Origin: Rhizobiales bacterium GAS188
Lineage (GTDB): Bacteria; Pseudomonadota; Alphaproteobacteria; Rhizobiales; Beijerinckiaceae
Assembly (NCBI GenBank): GCA_900104855.1
Contig: FNSS01000001.1
Location: 434,001 to 498,000 of the forward strand
Length of the DNA stretch: 64,000 bases
Direction: 5' to 3'
In this document: piece by piece, positions 1-7,140 of the stretch
How positions within the stretch are numbered: the first letter of the stretch is position 1
How the letters are laid out: each line of letters begins with the position of its first letter
Notes under the pieces: generated by a model
What the model was told of the DNA's origin: nothing
Seen by the model: only the letters and a program-made list of their open reading frames with translations
Database searches by the model: none
Program-made: the position numbers and the translations under genes

Positions 1-144
1 GCCGGCATGATCGGGGTCAATCACGCTGTGCTCACCAGCCCGGAGACGCCCTTCGGCGGTGTCAAAGAAAGCGGCTACGGCTCGGAAGGCGGCAGCGAGG
101 CGCTCGACCAGTTCCTCGTCACCAAATATGTGGCGCAGGGCTGA
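1..144 (+). CDS. Aldehyde dehydrogenase, C-terminal fragment (cut by window start)
   Basis: The frame is open from the first base and ends with TGA at 142-144. The last 47 residues include [16 protein letters not shown], the conserved C-terminal motif of NAD(P)-dependent aldehyde dehydrogenases, most like the succinate-semialdehyde branch. The family oxidises aldehydes to carboxylic acids with NAD(P)+ in the cytoplasm. The catalytic Cys and the cofactor-binding part lie outside the window, so the substrate cannot be inferred. The next gene starts 21 bases downstream on the same strand, so this is probably the upstream member of the amidohydrolase/Rieske operon. Confidence 0.9.
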   Translation, partial: AGMIGVNHAVLTSPETPFGGVKESGYGSEGGSEALDQFLVTKYVAQG

Positions 145-165
145 GCGCGAAGGAGAGGTCGGTTC

Positions 166-1419
166 ATGGCACGCAAGCCCAAGGCCAACATTCGCGAGCT
201 CAACGAGATCAGCGGGATCTCCGATAGCCGCGACGTGCTGGCTAATGCGACGCGGCAGGCGGCGGCTCAATATGACGACATGTTCGTCGTCGATATCGAC
301 GCGCATGTCTCGGAGGATCAGTTCTGGGGCGAGGTCATCGACCTCATCGACAATGACGTCATCCGCCAGATCGGCCAGGCGCAGCTGCGCGGCTTCGCCG
401 GGCCGAACGCCCTCCTCAACATCTCGCCCGGCCTATCGCTGCAGAGCGTTGGCGGGCGCATCGGCCATCAGGGCCGCAAAGAGAAGCTCGAAGAGGGCAC
501 GGCGGGGCATCGCTTCGTCGCCATCGCCAAGCGCGGCATGGACGCGCTCGGGCTCGACTACCAAGTGGTGTTCCCGAGCGCCATGCTGCTGCTCGGCATG
601 CATCCGCAGGAGGATGTCGAGGTCGGCCTCGGGCGCGCCTTCAACCGCTGGATGATCGAGCGCATCCTGCCCGAGGATAAGCGCCTGAAGGGGCTGCTCT
701 ACCTGCCATTCAACACGCCGGAAGCCTGCGTCGAGCTCGTCGAGGCATATGCGGACGCGCCCGGCATCATCGGCTTCACGGTCTGCTCGACGCGCAACAA
801 GCCGGTGCATCACAACGCCTATATGCGGCTCTACGCGGCCATCCAGGAGAGCGGCAAGCCGCTCGCCTTCCATTCAGGCTATCATTGGGGGGATCCCTCC
901 CTCGCGCAGCTCAATCGCTTCATCTCGATGCATGCGATTTCCTTCACCCATTACAATCTGATCCACCTCACCAACTGGCTGGTCAACGGCCTGCCGGAGC
1001 GCTTCCCGAAGCTGAAGCTGCTCTGGGTCGAGAGCGGGCTCGCCTGGATCCCGTTCCTGATGCAGCGGCTCGACCATGAGGTGATGATGCGCCCGAGCGA
1101 GGCGCCGCTGCTGAAGCGGCTGCCGAGCGAGTATATGCGCGAGATGCATTTCACCAGCCAGCCGCTCGAGCGCAGCAATATGAAGCTGCTCGAGGCGACG
1201 ATGGACGCCATGAATGCGCGCACCCAATTGCTCTATTCGTCGGATTGGCCGCATTGGGACTGGGACCCGCCGAGCGCCATCACCACCCTGCCCTTCCTCG
1301 ACGACGAGGCGAAGCGCAATATCCTCGGCCTCAACGCGGCCCGCCTCTTCGGTCTCGACACGGCGCGCCAGCGGCCTTCGGCGCAGAGCGTCCTCGCCAG
1401 CCGTCCGGGGGTGTCATGA
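166..1419 (+). CDS. Amidohydrolase family 2 protein (ACMSD-like metal-dependent hydrolase)
   Basis: This 417-residue protein has features of the amidohydrolase-2/ACMSD TIM-barrel family: DIDAHVSED at about residues 43-51 (metal-binding end of strand 1), HSGYHWGD near residue 236, and SSDWPHWDWDPPS near 355, where the conserved Asp lies. Relatives hydrolyse or decarboxylate ring-derived carboxylates in the cytoplasm. The ATG follows GGAGAGG. Its stop overlaps the next start (ATGA at 1416-1419), so the two are translationally coupled. With an aldehyde dehydrogenase upstream and a Rieske ferredoxin downstream, an aromatic or heterocyclic catabolic role is likely; the substrate is unknown. Confidence 0.87.
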   Translation: MARKPKANIRELNEISGISDSRDVLANATRQAAAQYDDMFVVDIDAHVSEDQFWGEVIDLIDNDVIRQIGQAQLRGFAGPNALLNISPGLSLQSVGGRIGHQGRKEKLEEGTAGHRFVAIAKRGMDALGLDYQVVFPSAMLLLGMHPQEDVEVGLGRAFNRWMIERILPEDKRLKGLLYLPFNTPEACVELVEAYADAPGIIGFTVCSTRNKPVHHNAYMRLYAAIQESGKPLAFHSGYHWGDPSLAQLNRFISMHAISFTHYNLIHLTNWLVNGLPERFPKLKLLWVESGLAWIPFLMQRLDHEVMMRPSEAPLLKRLPSEYMREMHFTSQPLERSNMKLLEATMDAMNARTQLLYSSDWPHWDWDPPSAITTLPFLDDEAKRNILGLNAARLFGLDTARQRPSAQSVLASRPGVS

Positions 1420-1709
1420 GCATAGCGAAGCAAGCGAGCAGCGCCGCCGATTTCGTCACCGCGGTCGAGCAGGCGATCCTTGCCGATGATCCCGCTTCGA
1501 TCTCCGACGAGGAGCTCCGACGCGTGCTGAGCGCTGCGACCAAAATCTATGCGGCGAAATCGGAGGCGGTAGGCCGATGCCCCTCGCCCATCGACGCGAC
1601 ACAGGTCACCCCGACCGAAGTGGTCACCCTGGTGAGCGAGATGTTGCGCGCCGCCGATCTCAACGTCTTCGACCTTGCCATGTGGTTCCGGCGGCCGAGC
1701 GGTTGCTGA
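1416..1709 (+). CDS. Small conserved-looking protein of unknown function, coupled to the amidohydrolase
   Basis: The ATG at 1416 overlaps the amidohydrolase stop codon and gives a 97-residue acidic, mostly helical protein. The segment TPTEVVTLVSEMLRAADLN near residues 65-83 is amphipathic and the C-terminus is aromatic and basic (FDLAMWFRRPSGC). I recognise no domain. Coupling to the amidohydrolase and the short distance to the Rieske gene suggest a subunit or accessory protein of the same enzyme system. That role is inferred only from context. Confidence 0.65.
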   Translation: MSIAKQASSAADFVTAVEQAILADDPASISDEELRRVLSAATKIYAAKSEAVGRCPSPIDATQVTPTEVVTLVSEMLRAADLNVFDLAMWFRRPSGC

Positions 1710-1758
1710 GCGCGCCTATTGGAATGGGAGGACGCCAAGATATGAGGGGCAGCAGCAT

Positions 1759-2148
1759 ATGACGGATATCAGCGTCGGATCGTCAGCAGCGCTCGCGAAG
1801 AGGCAGCGCATCGTCGTCGAGATCGACGGCGTCTCGATCGGCATCTATCACCGCGACGGCGCCTTCACGGCTTTCCTCAATCGTTGCCCGCATATGGGCG
1901 GGCCGGTCTGTCAGGGTAAGCTCATGCCGCGCACCCTAGAGCGGATCGGCGCGGATGGCGGGAGCCTCGGCCTCGCCTTCTCCAAGACCGATGAGCACAT
2001 CGTCTGTCCCTGGCACGGCTACGAATTCGACACGCGCAGTGGGCGCCACCCCGCTAATCCCAGGCTGCGGCTGACGCCGGTACCGGTGCGGGTCGCGGCC
2101 GGCGAGGTGATCGTCACGCTGCCTGAGCGAAGGCACGACGCGCCCTGA
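1759..2148 (+). CDS. Rieske [2Fe-2S] ferredoxin-like protein
   Basis: This 129-residue protein carries both Rieske cluster motifs: CPHMGGPVC near residue 41 (Cys-x-His) and CPWHGYEFD near residue 84 (Cys-x2-His). Single-domain proteins of this size carry electrons to oxygenases or act as small redox subunits in the cytoplasm. The ATG at 1759 is chosen because GAGGGG lies just upstream and the Rieske fold then starts near residue 15; an in-frame extension back to 1675 has no family-like sequence. The insert between the two motifs is somewhat long (LMPRTLERIGADGGSLGLAF). It probably belongs to the amidohydrolase operon. Confidence 0.88.
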   Translation: MTDISVGSSAALAKRQRIVVEIDGVSIGIYHRDGAFTAFLNRCPHMGGPVCQGKLMPRTLERIGADGGSLGLAFSKTDEHIVCPWHGYEFDTRSGRHPANPRLRLTPVPVRVAAGEVIVTLPERRHDAP

Positions 2149-2169
2149 GCAAGCCGGGCGGAACGCGTC

Positions 2170-3324
2170 CTACACGGTCGCCTGTGAGCCCAGAATGACG
2201 GTCGCCTGGCTCGACAGCACGCCGCCATTGCCATGGGCGAGCGCCACCTCGCAGCCTTCGATCTGACGCGGCCCGCATTCGCCGCGCAATTGGCGCACGG
2301 CCTCGATCAAGAGAAAGATGCCGTACATGCCCGGATGGCAATAGGAGAGCCCGCCGCCATTGGTATTCACCGGCAGGCGTCCGCGCGGCGCGATGGCGCC
2401 GCCTTCGACGAACGGCCCGCCTTCGCCCTTGAGGCAGAAGCCAAGATCCTCGAGGAAAAGAATGGTGTTGATGGTGAAGGCGTCATAGACCTCGACCGCA
2501 TCGACATCGGACGGCGCGAGCTTCGCCATGGCGAAGGCTTCTTCGCCCGAGCGCTTGGCTCCGGTCACCGTCAGGTCCGGCATCGCCGAGATTTGCGCGT
2601 GGGTGGTGGTGGCGCCCGTGCCGAGAATGAAGGCCGGTGCCTTGCGTAGCGACCTCGCGCGCTCGGCCCGCGTCAGGATGAGGGCGCCCCCGCCATCAGT
2701 GACGAGGCAGCAATCGCGCACTGTCAAAGGATCGCTCACCATGCGCGCCGCCAGCACTTCGGCGATCGTCAGAGGCGTCTTCTCCCAGGCGACCGGGTTC
2801 ATCAGCGCCCAGCTTCGTGCCGCGACCGCGACCTCGGCGAGCTGCTCGCGGGTCGTGCCGAACTCGGCCATGTGGCGCGAAGCGGCGAGCGCATAGCCGG
2901 TCACCGGCAGGACGGGCTTGAACGGGCTCTCATAAGGGTTGAAGTCGGGGGAGGACAGGCTGGCGCGCCCGAGCGAGCGTTGCGTGCTGCCATAAGCGAT
3001 GAGCGCGACCTCGCACAGCCCGGCTTCCAGCGCCGCATGCGCATGGGCAACATGGAACATGAAGGAGGAGCCGCCGACGTTGGTGGCGTCGTTGTAGCGC
3101 GGCTGCAATCCAAGATATTCGCACAGCGACAGGCTCGGCATGCGCCCCTGGGCGGTAGCGGCGAAAACGCCATCGATATCCTTGAGGCGGAGGCCGCAAT
3201 CGTCGAGAGCGCGCCGCGTGGCCTGCGCCATGAGGTCCATGGGGCTCATGCCCGCGGCGACCAGGCCGAGATCGGATTCGGCGATGCCGACGACGGCGGC
3301 ACTGCCGCGTCTGGCGCCGCTCAT
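2170..3324 (-). CDS. Thiolase-like (lipid-transfer/SCP-x type) acyl-CoA enzyme, probable aldolase-type partner of DUF35
   Basis: This 384-residue protein has the thiolase fold of the SCP-x/lipid-transfer group (N-terminal AAVVGIAESDLG, central DGGGALILT, C-terminal SYCHPGMYGI and LAHGNGG). The usual nucleophilic Cys position after strand 3 reads TNVGGSSFM (residues 81-89) with no Cys, and the C-terminal CxG motif is HGNGG. Both catalytic Cys positions are therefore replaced, as in Ltp2-type retro-aldolases that work with a DUF35 protein. Its start overlaps the end of the DUF35 gene by 4 bases. It probably cleaves or rearranges an acyl-CoA in side-chain degradation. Confidence 0.85.
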   Translation of the reverse strand: MSGARRGSAAVVGIAESDLGLVAAGMSPMDLMAQATRRALDDCGLRLKDIDGVFAATAQGRMPSLSLCEYLGLQPRYNDATNVGGSSFMFHVAHAHAALEAGLCEVALIAYGSTQRSLGRASLSSPDFNPYESPFKPVLPVTGYALAASRHMAEFGTTREQLAEVAVAARSWALMNPVAWEKTPLTIAEVLAARMVSDPLTVRDCCLVTDGGGALILTRAERARSLRKAPAFILGTGATTTHAQISAMPDLTVTGAKRSGEEAFAMAKLAPSDVDAVEVYDAFTINTILFLEDLGFCLKGEGGPFVEGGAIAPRGRLPVNTNGGGLSYCHPGMYGIFLLIEAVRQLRGECGPRQIEGCEVALAHGNGGVLSSQATVILGSQATV

Positions 3325-3710
3325 GAGGCGGCCTCCGCCGGCACGAAGACCGGGAGTGGCGGCGCCTCCCCTTCTCCCTGAAGGATGCGGAGCTTGACAC
3401 GCATGCCGACCTTGACGGCCTGTGGCGCGATGCCCTCGACCCGGCTCATCATGCGGAAACCCTCGTCGAGGTCGATCAGGGCGACGTTATAGGGCGCGGC
3501 GTCACGCGGATGATTGACGGTCGTGGCATGCACGGTTCCGATTCCGGCACTGACCCGCCATTCGAGATCGGCATTCCCCGTCCGGGGCCCGAAGACGCGC
3601 GGATGGAAGATGGCGGCCCCCGCCTCGGCGTCAAGCTGATAGGCCAGCTCGCCGCGGCGCAGATGCTCAAGATACCTCGTGAGAGGCGATTGCTGAAGGG
3701 TGCCCGTCAT
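3321..3710 (-). CDS. OB-fold (DUF35) acyl-CoA-associated protein lacking the zinc-ribbon cysteines
   Basis: The ATG at 3710 gives 129 residues. The layout is that of DUF35: a short helical N-terminus (SPLTRYLEHLRRGELAYQ), a would-be rubredoxin-like ribbon, then an OB-fold (GTVHATTVNHPR, NVALIDLDEGFRMMSRVEG, VKVGMRVKLRI). DUF35 proteins bind the CoA part of substrates for thiolase-like partners. Here the ribbon segment is HPRVFGPRTGNADLEW with no CxxC pair, so zinc is probably not bound. The stop overlaps the thiolase-like start (ATGA at 3321-3324). The upstream extension to 3836 looks non-coding. Confidence 0.83.
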   Translation of the reverse strand: MTGTLQQSPLTRYLEHLRRGELAYQLDAEAGAAIFHPRVFGPRTGNADLEWRVSAGIGTVHATTVNHPRDAAPYNVALIDLDEGFRMMSRVEGIAPQAVKVGMRVKLRILQGEGEAPPLPVFVPAEAAS

Positions 3711-3886
3711 TGCGGATTCCGGATGCTGGCCTATGTGGATTGGTGGCCGGCATCTTGGGGCGCGGGCGCGCATTCGTCCAGGCCGGCAGGGTAATCGGGA
3801 TGCAGCGCCGATGCATGATTTGGGAGCCTGACTCAAAGGCCCGCACGCCGTAGGCTCGCCGTCCTCGCAACGAACAAGGTCAGGTC

Positions 3887-4546
3887 ATGAGGCTGCTCTA
3901 TGCTCCCCAATCGCCGTTCGCGCGCAAGGTCCGCGCCGCGGCGATCGAGCTCGGATTCGCGCACCGGATCGAGCTCGAATATGCCGAGGTCGTTCCGGGG
4001 CGGAAGAACGTAACATTCGCGGATTCCGTCAACCCGTTGCGCAAGATTCCCGCGCTGGTCCTGGACGACGGCGAGACCGTCCTCGTCGATTCGACGGTCA
4101 TCTGCGAGTATCTCGATGCGTTGGCCGGAGGTGGAATAATCATTCCCAGCTCAGGGCCTGACCGCTGGCGCGTCCTCTCCCAGCACGCCGTCGCGCAAGG
4201 CATGTGCGAGGCGGTGATCCTGGTTCGCTACGAGACCTCGCTTCGCCCCGAACCCATGCGTTGGCCGGACTGGCTCGACGATCAATGGGACAAGATATGG
4301 TCCGGTCTCGCCTGGTTCGAGGACCGCGCCGAGACGGCATTCGGCACTTCGACGTCACTCAAGACATCGCCGGAACCTCTCGACATCTCGCAGCTGGCTC
4401 TGGCCTGTTGCCTCGGATATGTCGAGTTCCGCTATCCCGAAGAGAATTGGCCAGCTCGCTTCCGTCGGGTCGCAGCCTGGTATCGCGCTATCGCATCACG
4501 CCCGTCGCTGGTGCAGACGCGCCCGCAGGATCCGCCGCGAAAGTGA
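3887..4546 (+). CDS. Glutathione S-transferase family protein
   Basis: This 219-residue protein starts MRLLYAPQSPFARKVR, the thioredoxin-fold N-terminus of bacterial glutathione S-transferases with the catalytic Ser/Cys region around SPFARK. NPLRKIPALVLDDG (cis-Pro loop) and VDSTVICEYLD (glutathione-binding Ser) follow. The C-terminal half is helical, as expected. Family members conjugate glutathione to electrophiles or act as reductases/isomerases in the cytoplasm. GGTCAGGTC upstream is a modest ribosome site. It is divergent from the DUF35/thiolase pair with about 175 bases between. Substrate unknown. Confidence 0.92.
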   Translation: MRLLYAPQSPFARKVRAAAIELGFAHRIELEYAEVVPGRKNVTFADSVNPLRKIPALVLDDGETVLVDSTVICEYLDALAGGGIIIPSSGPDRWRVLSQHAVAQGMCEAVILVRYETSLRPEPMRWPDWLDDQWDKIWSGLAWFEDRAETAFGTSTSLKTSPEPLDISQLALACCLGYVEFRYPEENWPARFRRVAAWYRAIASRPSLVQTRPQDPPRK

Positions 4547-4561
4547 GGCTGCGCGAGCGCC

Positions 4562-4593
4562 CACCTTCTCCCGCTCTTTTGCGGGAGAAGGTG
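4562..4593. repeat. REP-like palindrome, copy A
   Basis: CACCTTCTCCCGC and GCGGGAGAAGGTG form perfect 13-base arms around a 6-base loop, followed by a GAACGTAGTGAGGGCGGATG tail. This is the layout of an interspersed palindromic repeat of Rhizobiales. It follows the glutathione S-transferase stop and may also end or stabilise that transcript; no T-run follows. Confidence 0.8.
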
Positions 4594-4723
4594 CCCGAAC
4601 GTAGTGAGGGCGGATGAGGGGCGGTTGAGCTTCCGGGACGCCATCATGTTCCCCGGTTCCGGGGGGCTCTGATCATGGGTTCCTCCGATCCACCCTCACC
4701 CGTCCTCACTGCGTTCGGCCACC

Positions 4724-4750
4724 CTCTCCCGCGCGAAGAGCGCGGGAGAG
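4724..4750. repeat. REP-like palindrome, copy B (opposite orientation)
   Basis: CTCTCCCGCGC and GCGCGGGAGAG form perfect 11-base arms around a 5-base loop. The tail, read on the minus strand, resembles that of the copy at 4562-4593, so the two form a head-to-head pair filling the gap between the glutathione S-transferase and the sugar-binding-protein gene. Confidence 0.75.
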
Positions 4751-4763
4751 TTAAGAGGCGCTA

Positions 4764-4808
4764 TTGACAGCCGACCGTGGAAAGGGATGATGGTAACCGT
4801 TCGGTTAC
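4764..4808 (+). promoter_or_regulatory. Promoter with palindromic operator ahead of the sugar-binding-protein gene
   Basis: TTGACA at 4764-4769 is a consensus -35 box; GATGAT at 4786-4791, 16 bases on, is a fair -10. The palindrome GTAACCGTTCGGTTAC (7-base arms, 2-base centre) at 4793-4808 lies over the expected transcription start, where a TetR- or LacI-type repressor would act. No regulator gene is adjacent, so the binding protein is unknown. Confidence 0.55.
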
Positions 4809-4901
4809 ATGGCTCGCCGCGGCGACCCCAATGAGTTGACCGAACACGGATCAGAGGAAACCCGCGCCCCTCGGGCAGCGCGGATGCAAGAGGGCATGGC
4901 G

Positions 4902-6206
4902 ATGCGATCAATCAACCGCCGCTCGCTGCTGCGGGCGGGCCTCGTCGGCGGAGCCGGAGCGCTGCTCTCGAGCCCCTGGGCCGGCAGTCCTTGGGTCAGC
5001 CCTGCCTTCGCCGGCGACAATGTCAATCTGCGCGTCTATTGGTGGGGCTCGCAGGATCGGGCGCGGCGCACTCTTGCGGTCGCCGATCTCTATCGTCAGC
5101 ATGTCAAGGATCTCGGCATCACCGGCGAGCCGACGGGCGAGGATTACTGGCCGAAGCTCGCGACCCAGATCGTCGGGCGCAATATGCCCGATGTCTTCCA
5201 GCTCGAGCCGAGCACCATCGCGGATTACTCGCGGCGCGGGGCCTGCGCGCCGCTCGATGCCTATATGGGCAAAGAGCTCACGATCGACGCCTTCGGCAAG
5301 AACATCGTCGATCTCTGCCGGGTCGACGGCAAGGTCTGGGGTGTCGGGCTGGGGCTCAACTCCTTCGCCATGATCTATGACGCGGATGTGTTCGCCAAGG
5401 CCGGCATCGCCCCCCCGACCGAGAAGACGACCTGGCAGGACTATGCCGACCTCTGCGTGGCGCTGACCAAGGCCGTCGGCCGCGAGGGCTATTGGGGTGC
5501 GCCTTACGGGGCCCGTTATTTCTACGCCTTCGACGTGTGGCTGCATCAGCGCGGCAAGGGCATTTTCGGCAACGAGGGACGCGGCGTCGGCTTCACGGTC
5601 GATGACGCCACCGAATGGTATTCGTATTGGGAGGATCTGCGGAAACGCGGCGGCTGCGTCCCGCCGGATGTGCAAGCGCTCGACCAGAACCTCATCGAGT
5701 CGAACGCGCTGGCGCTCGGCAAATCCGCGACCGGCCTCGTCTACTCGAACCAGCTGATCGGCTACCAGTCGCTCAGCCGCAACAAGCTCGCGCTTGCCAC
5801 CTATCCGCAGAAGGGCGGTGGCGCCTGGGGCCTCTATTACCGCCCCGCGCTCATCTGGAGCATCGGTGTCAGCTCGAAGAACAAGGAGGCAGCGGCTGGC
5901 TTCATCAATTTCTTCGTCAACGATCTCGAGGCCGGCAAGATCCTCGGCGTCGAGCGCGGCGTGCCGCTCTCGCCTGCCGTGCGCGAGGCGATCCTGCCGA
6001 CGCTCAACGAGACCGAGCAGGCAACCGTCAAATATGTCTCATCGCTCGCCGACAAGGTGGTGCCCTACCCAGCCCCGGCGCCTAAGGGTGCCAACGAGTT
6101 CGACCGCGCCGTGATGCGCCCGGTGACCGACCAACTCGCTTTCGGCAAGCTCTCGATCGCCGACGCGGCCCGCCGCCTCGTCGAGGACGGCAACCGCGTG
6201 CTGTGA
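4902..6206 (+). CDS. Extracellular solute-binding protein, family 1 (sugar ABC type), Tat-exported
   Basis: From the ATG at 4902 the protein has 434 residues and begins MRSINRRSLLRAGL, a twin-arginine signal, with a hydrophobic stretch and a likely cleavage after AFA. GAGGG at 4890-4894, 7 bases upstream, favours this start over ATGs at 4884 and 4896. The mature part opens VNLRVYWWGSQDRARR, typical of family 1 carbohydrate-binding proteins, and includes LEPSTIADYSRRGACAPLD. It would bind a sugar in the periplasm for an ABC importer, but no permease or ATPase is nearby. The next genes, ThuA-like and DUF2264, suggest a carbohydrate substrate. Confidence 0.88.
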   Translation: MRSINRRSLLRAGLVGGAGALLSSPWAGSPWVSPAFAGDNVNLRVYWWGSQDRARRTLAVADLYRQHVKDLGITGEPTGEDYWPKLATQIVGRNMPDVFQLEPSTIADYSRRGACAPLDAYMGKELTIDAFGKNIVDLCRVDGKVWGVGLGLNSFAMIYDADVFAKAGIAPPTEKTTWQDYADLCVALTKAVGREGYWGAPYGARYFYAFDVWLHQRGKGIFGNEGRGVGFTVDDATEWYSYWEDLRKRGGCVPPDVQALDQNLIESNALALGKSATGLVYSNQLIGYQSLSRNKLALATYPQKGGGAWGLYYRPALIWSIGVSSKNKEAAAGFINFFVNDLEAGKILGVERGVPLSPAVREAILPTLNETEQATVKYVSSLADKVVPYPAPAPKGANEFDRAVMRPVTDQLAFGKLSIADAARRLVEDGNRVL

Positions 6207-6243
6207 GAGGCGAACGCCGGGCGCGGCTCCTCGCAGCGGACAC

Positions 6244-6392
6244 GCGTGGATGGCCGGGCCAAGCCCGGCCAAGACGTGGATGGGTCCAATCGCCGGAGCA
6301 AAATGACCACCGGATCTTGATTGCGCTCGCCATAGAAACCGCGTCTTGGCCGGGCCGGTTCTCTGCTGAAGATTTGGCCCGGCCATCCACGC
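6244..6392. repeat. 149-bp MITE-like repeat, copy 1
   Basis: Perfect 19-base terminal inverted repeats (GCGTGGATGGCCGGGCCAA at 6244-6262 and its complement at 6374-6392) bound an element with a nested inner inverted repeat (CCCGGCCAAGACG/CGTCTTGGCCGGG). A second copy of the same length lies at 16292-16440. It holds no convincing gene. Confidence 0.85.
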
Positions 6393-6459
6393 CTATGCTA
6401 CCATCGGCGCTTTCCCCGGACAGCCGTGCGCAAGCGGGGAGAGGTGGGAGCCTGGCCCC

Positions 6460-7140
6460 ATGACGGCGGCCTCTACAAATAAGCGCCAGGCGCTCATCGT
6501 CTGGGGCGGCTGGGAGGGGCATGAGCCGCAGGCCTGCGCCGCAATCCTCGCCGGCATGCTGCGCGACGATGATTTCGCGGTCGAGGTCACGAGCGACTTC
6601 GCCGCCTTCGGCGACCCGGCCATCCATGGCCTGAGCCTGGTGGTACCGGTGATCACACGCGCCAAAATCGATCGCGCCCCTTTGGTCAATCTGATCATGG
6701 CGGTGCAATCGGGCGTCGGGCTCGCCGGTTGCCATGGCGGGCTTGCGGGCTCCTTCCGCGAGGAGGTCGATTTCCACTTCATGTGCGGGGCGCAATGGGT
6801 CGCCCATCCGGGCGGCATCATTCCGTTCCGTGTCGACATCACGCGGCCCGACGACCCGATCATGGCGGGGATCGAGGGCTTCGATTACCTGTCGGAGCAA
6901 TATTATCTGCATGTCGATCCGGCGGTCGAAGTGCTCGCGACCACGACCTTCTCGGGCGAGCATGCCGCCTGGACCGCAGGCATCGTCATGCCGGTCGTCT
7001 ACAAAAAGCATTTCGGGCAAGGGCGCGTCTTCTACAGCGCTCTCGGACACAATGCGCGCGAATTCGAGCATGCCGCCATGAGCAGCATCATTCGGCGTGG
7101 CCTGTCATGGGCCGCGCGCCCGGCCGAGGATTTGAGATGA
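6460..7140 (+). CDS. ThuA-like domain protein (trehalose-utilisation type)
   Basis: This 226-residue protein is a ThuA-like class I amidotransferase-fold protein: ALIVWGGWEGHEPQACA at the N-terminus, VQSGVGLAGCHGGLAGSF near residues 82-99 (turn that carries the Cys/His in the family), and TFSGEHAAWTAG and PVVYKKHFGQGRVFYSALGH toward the end. ThuA proteins occur in disaccharide-utilisation clusters; their reaction is poorly known. The stop overlaps the next start by 4 bases (ATGA), coupling it to the DUF2264 gene. Confidence 0.87.
   Translation: MTAASTNKRQALIVWGGWEGHEPQACAAILAGMLRDDDFAVEVTSDFAAFGDPAIHGLSLVVPVITRAKIDRAPLVNLIMAVQSGVGLAGCHGGLAGSFREEVDFHFMCGAQWVAHPGGIIPFRVDITRPDDPIMAGIEGFDYLSEQYYLHVDPAVEVLATTTFSGEHAAWTAGIVMPVVYKKHFGQGRVFYSALGHNAREFEHAAMSSIIRRGLSWAARPAEDLR

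Noticed and set aside
4562-4593. Rho-independent terminator after the glutathione S-transferase gene
   Set aside because: A strong hairpin exists, but no T-run follows and the same palindrome recurs elsewhere, so a repeat is the better call.
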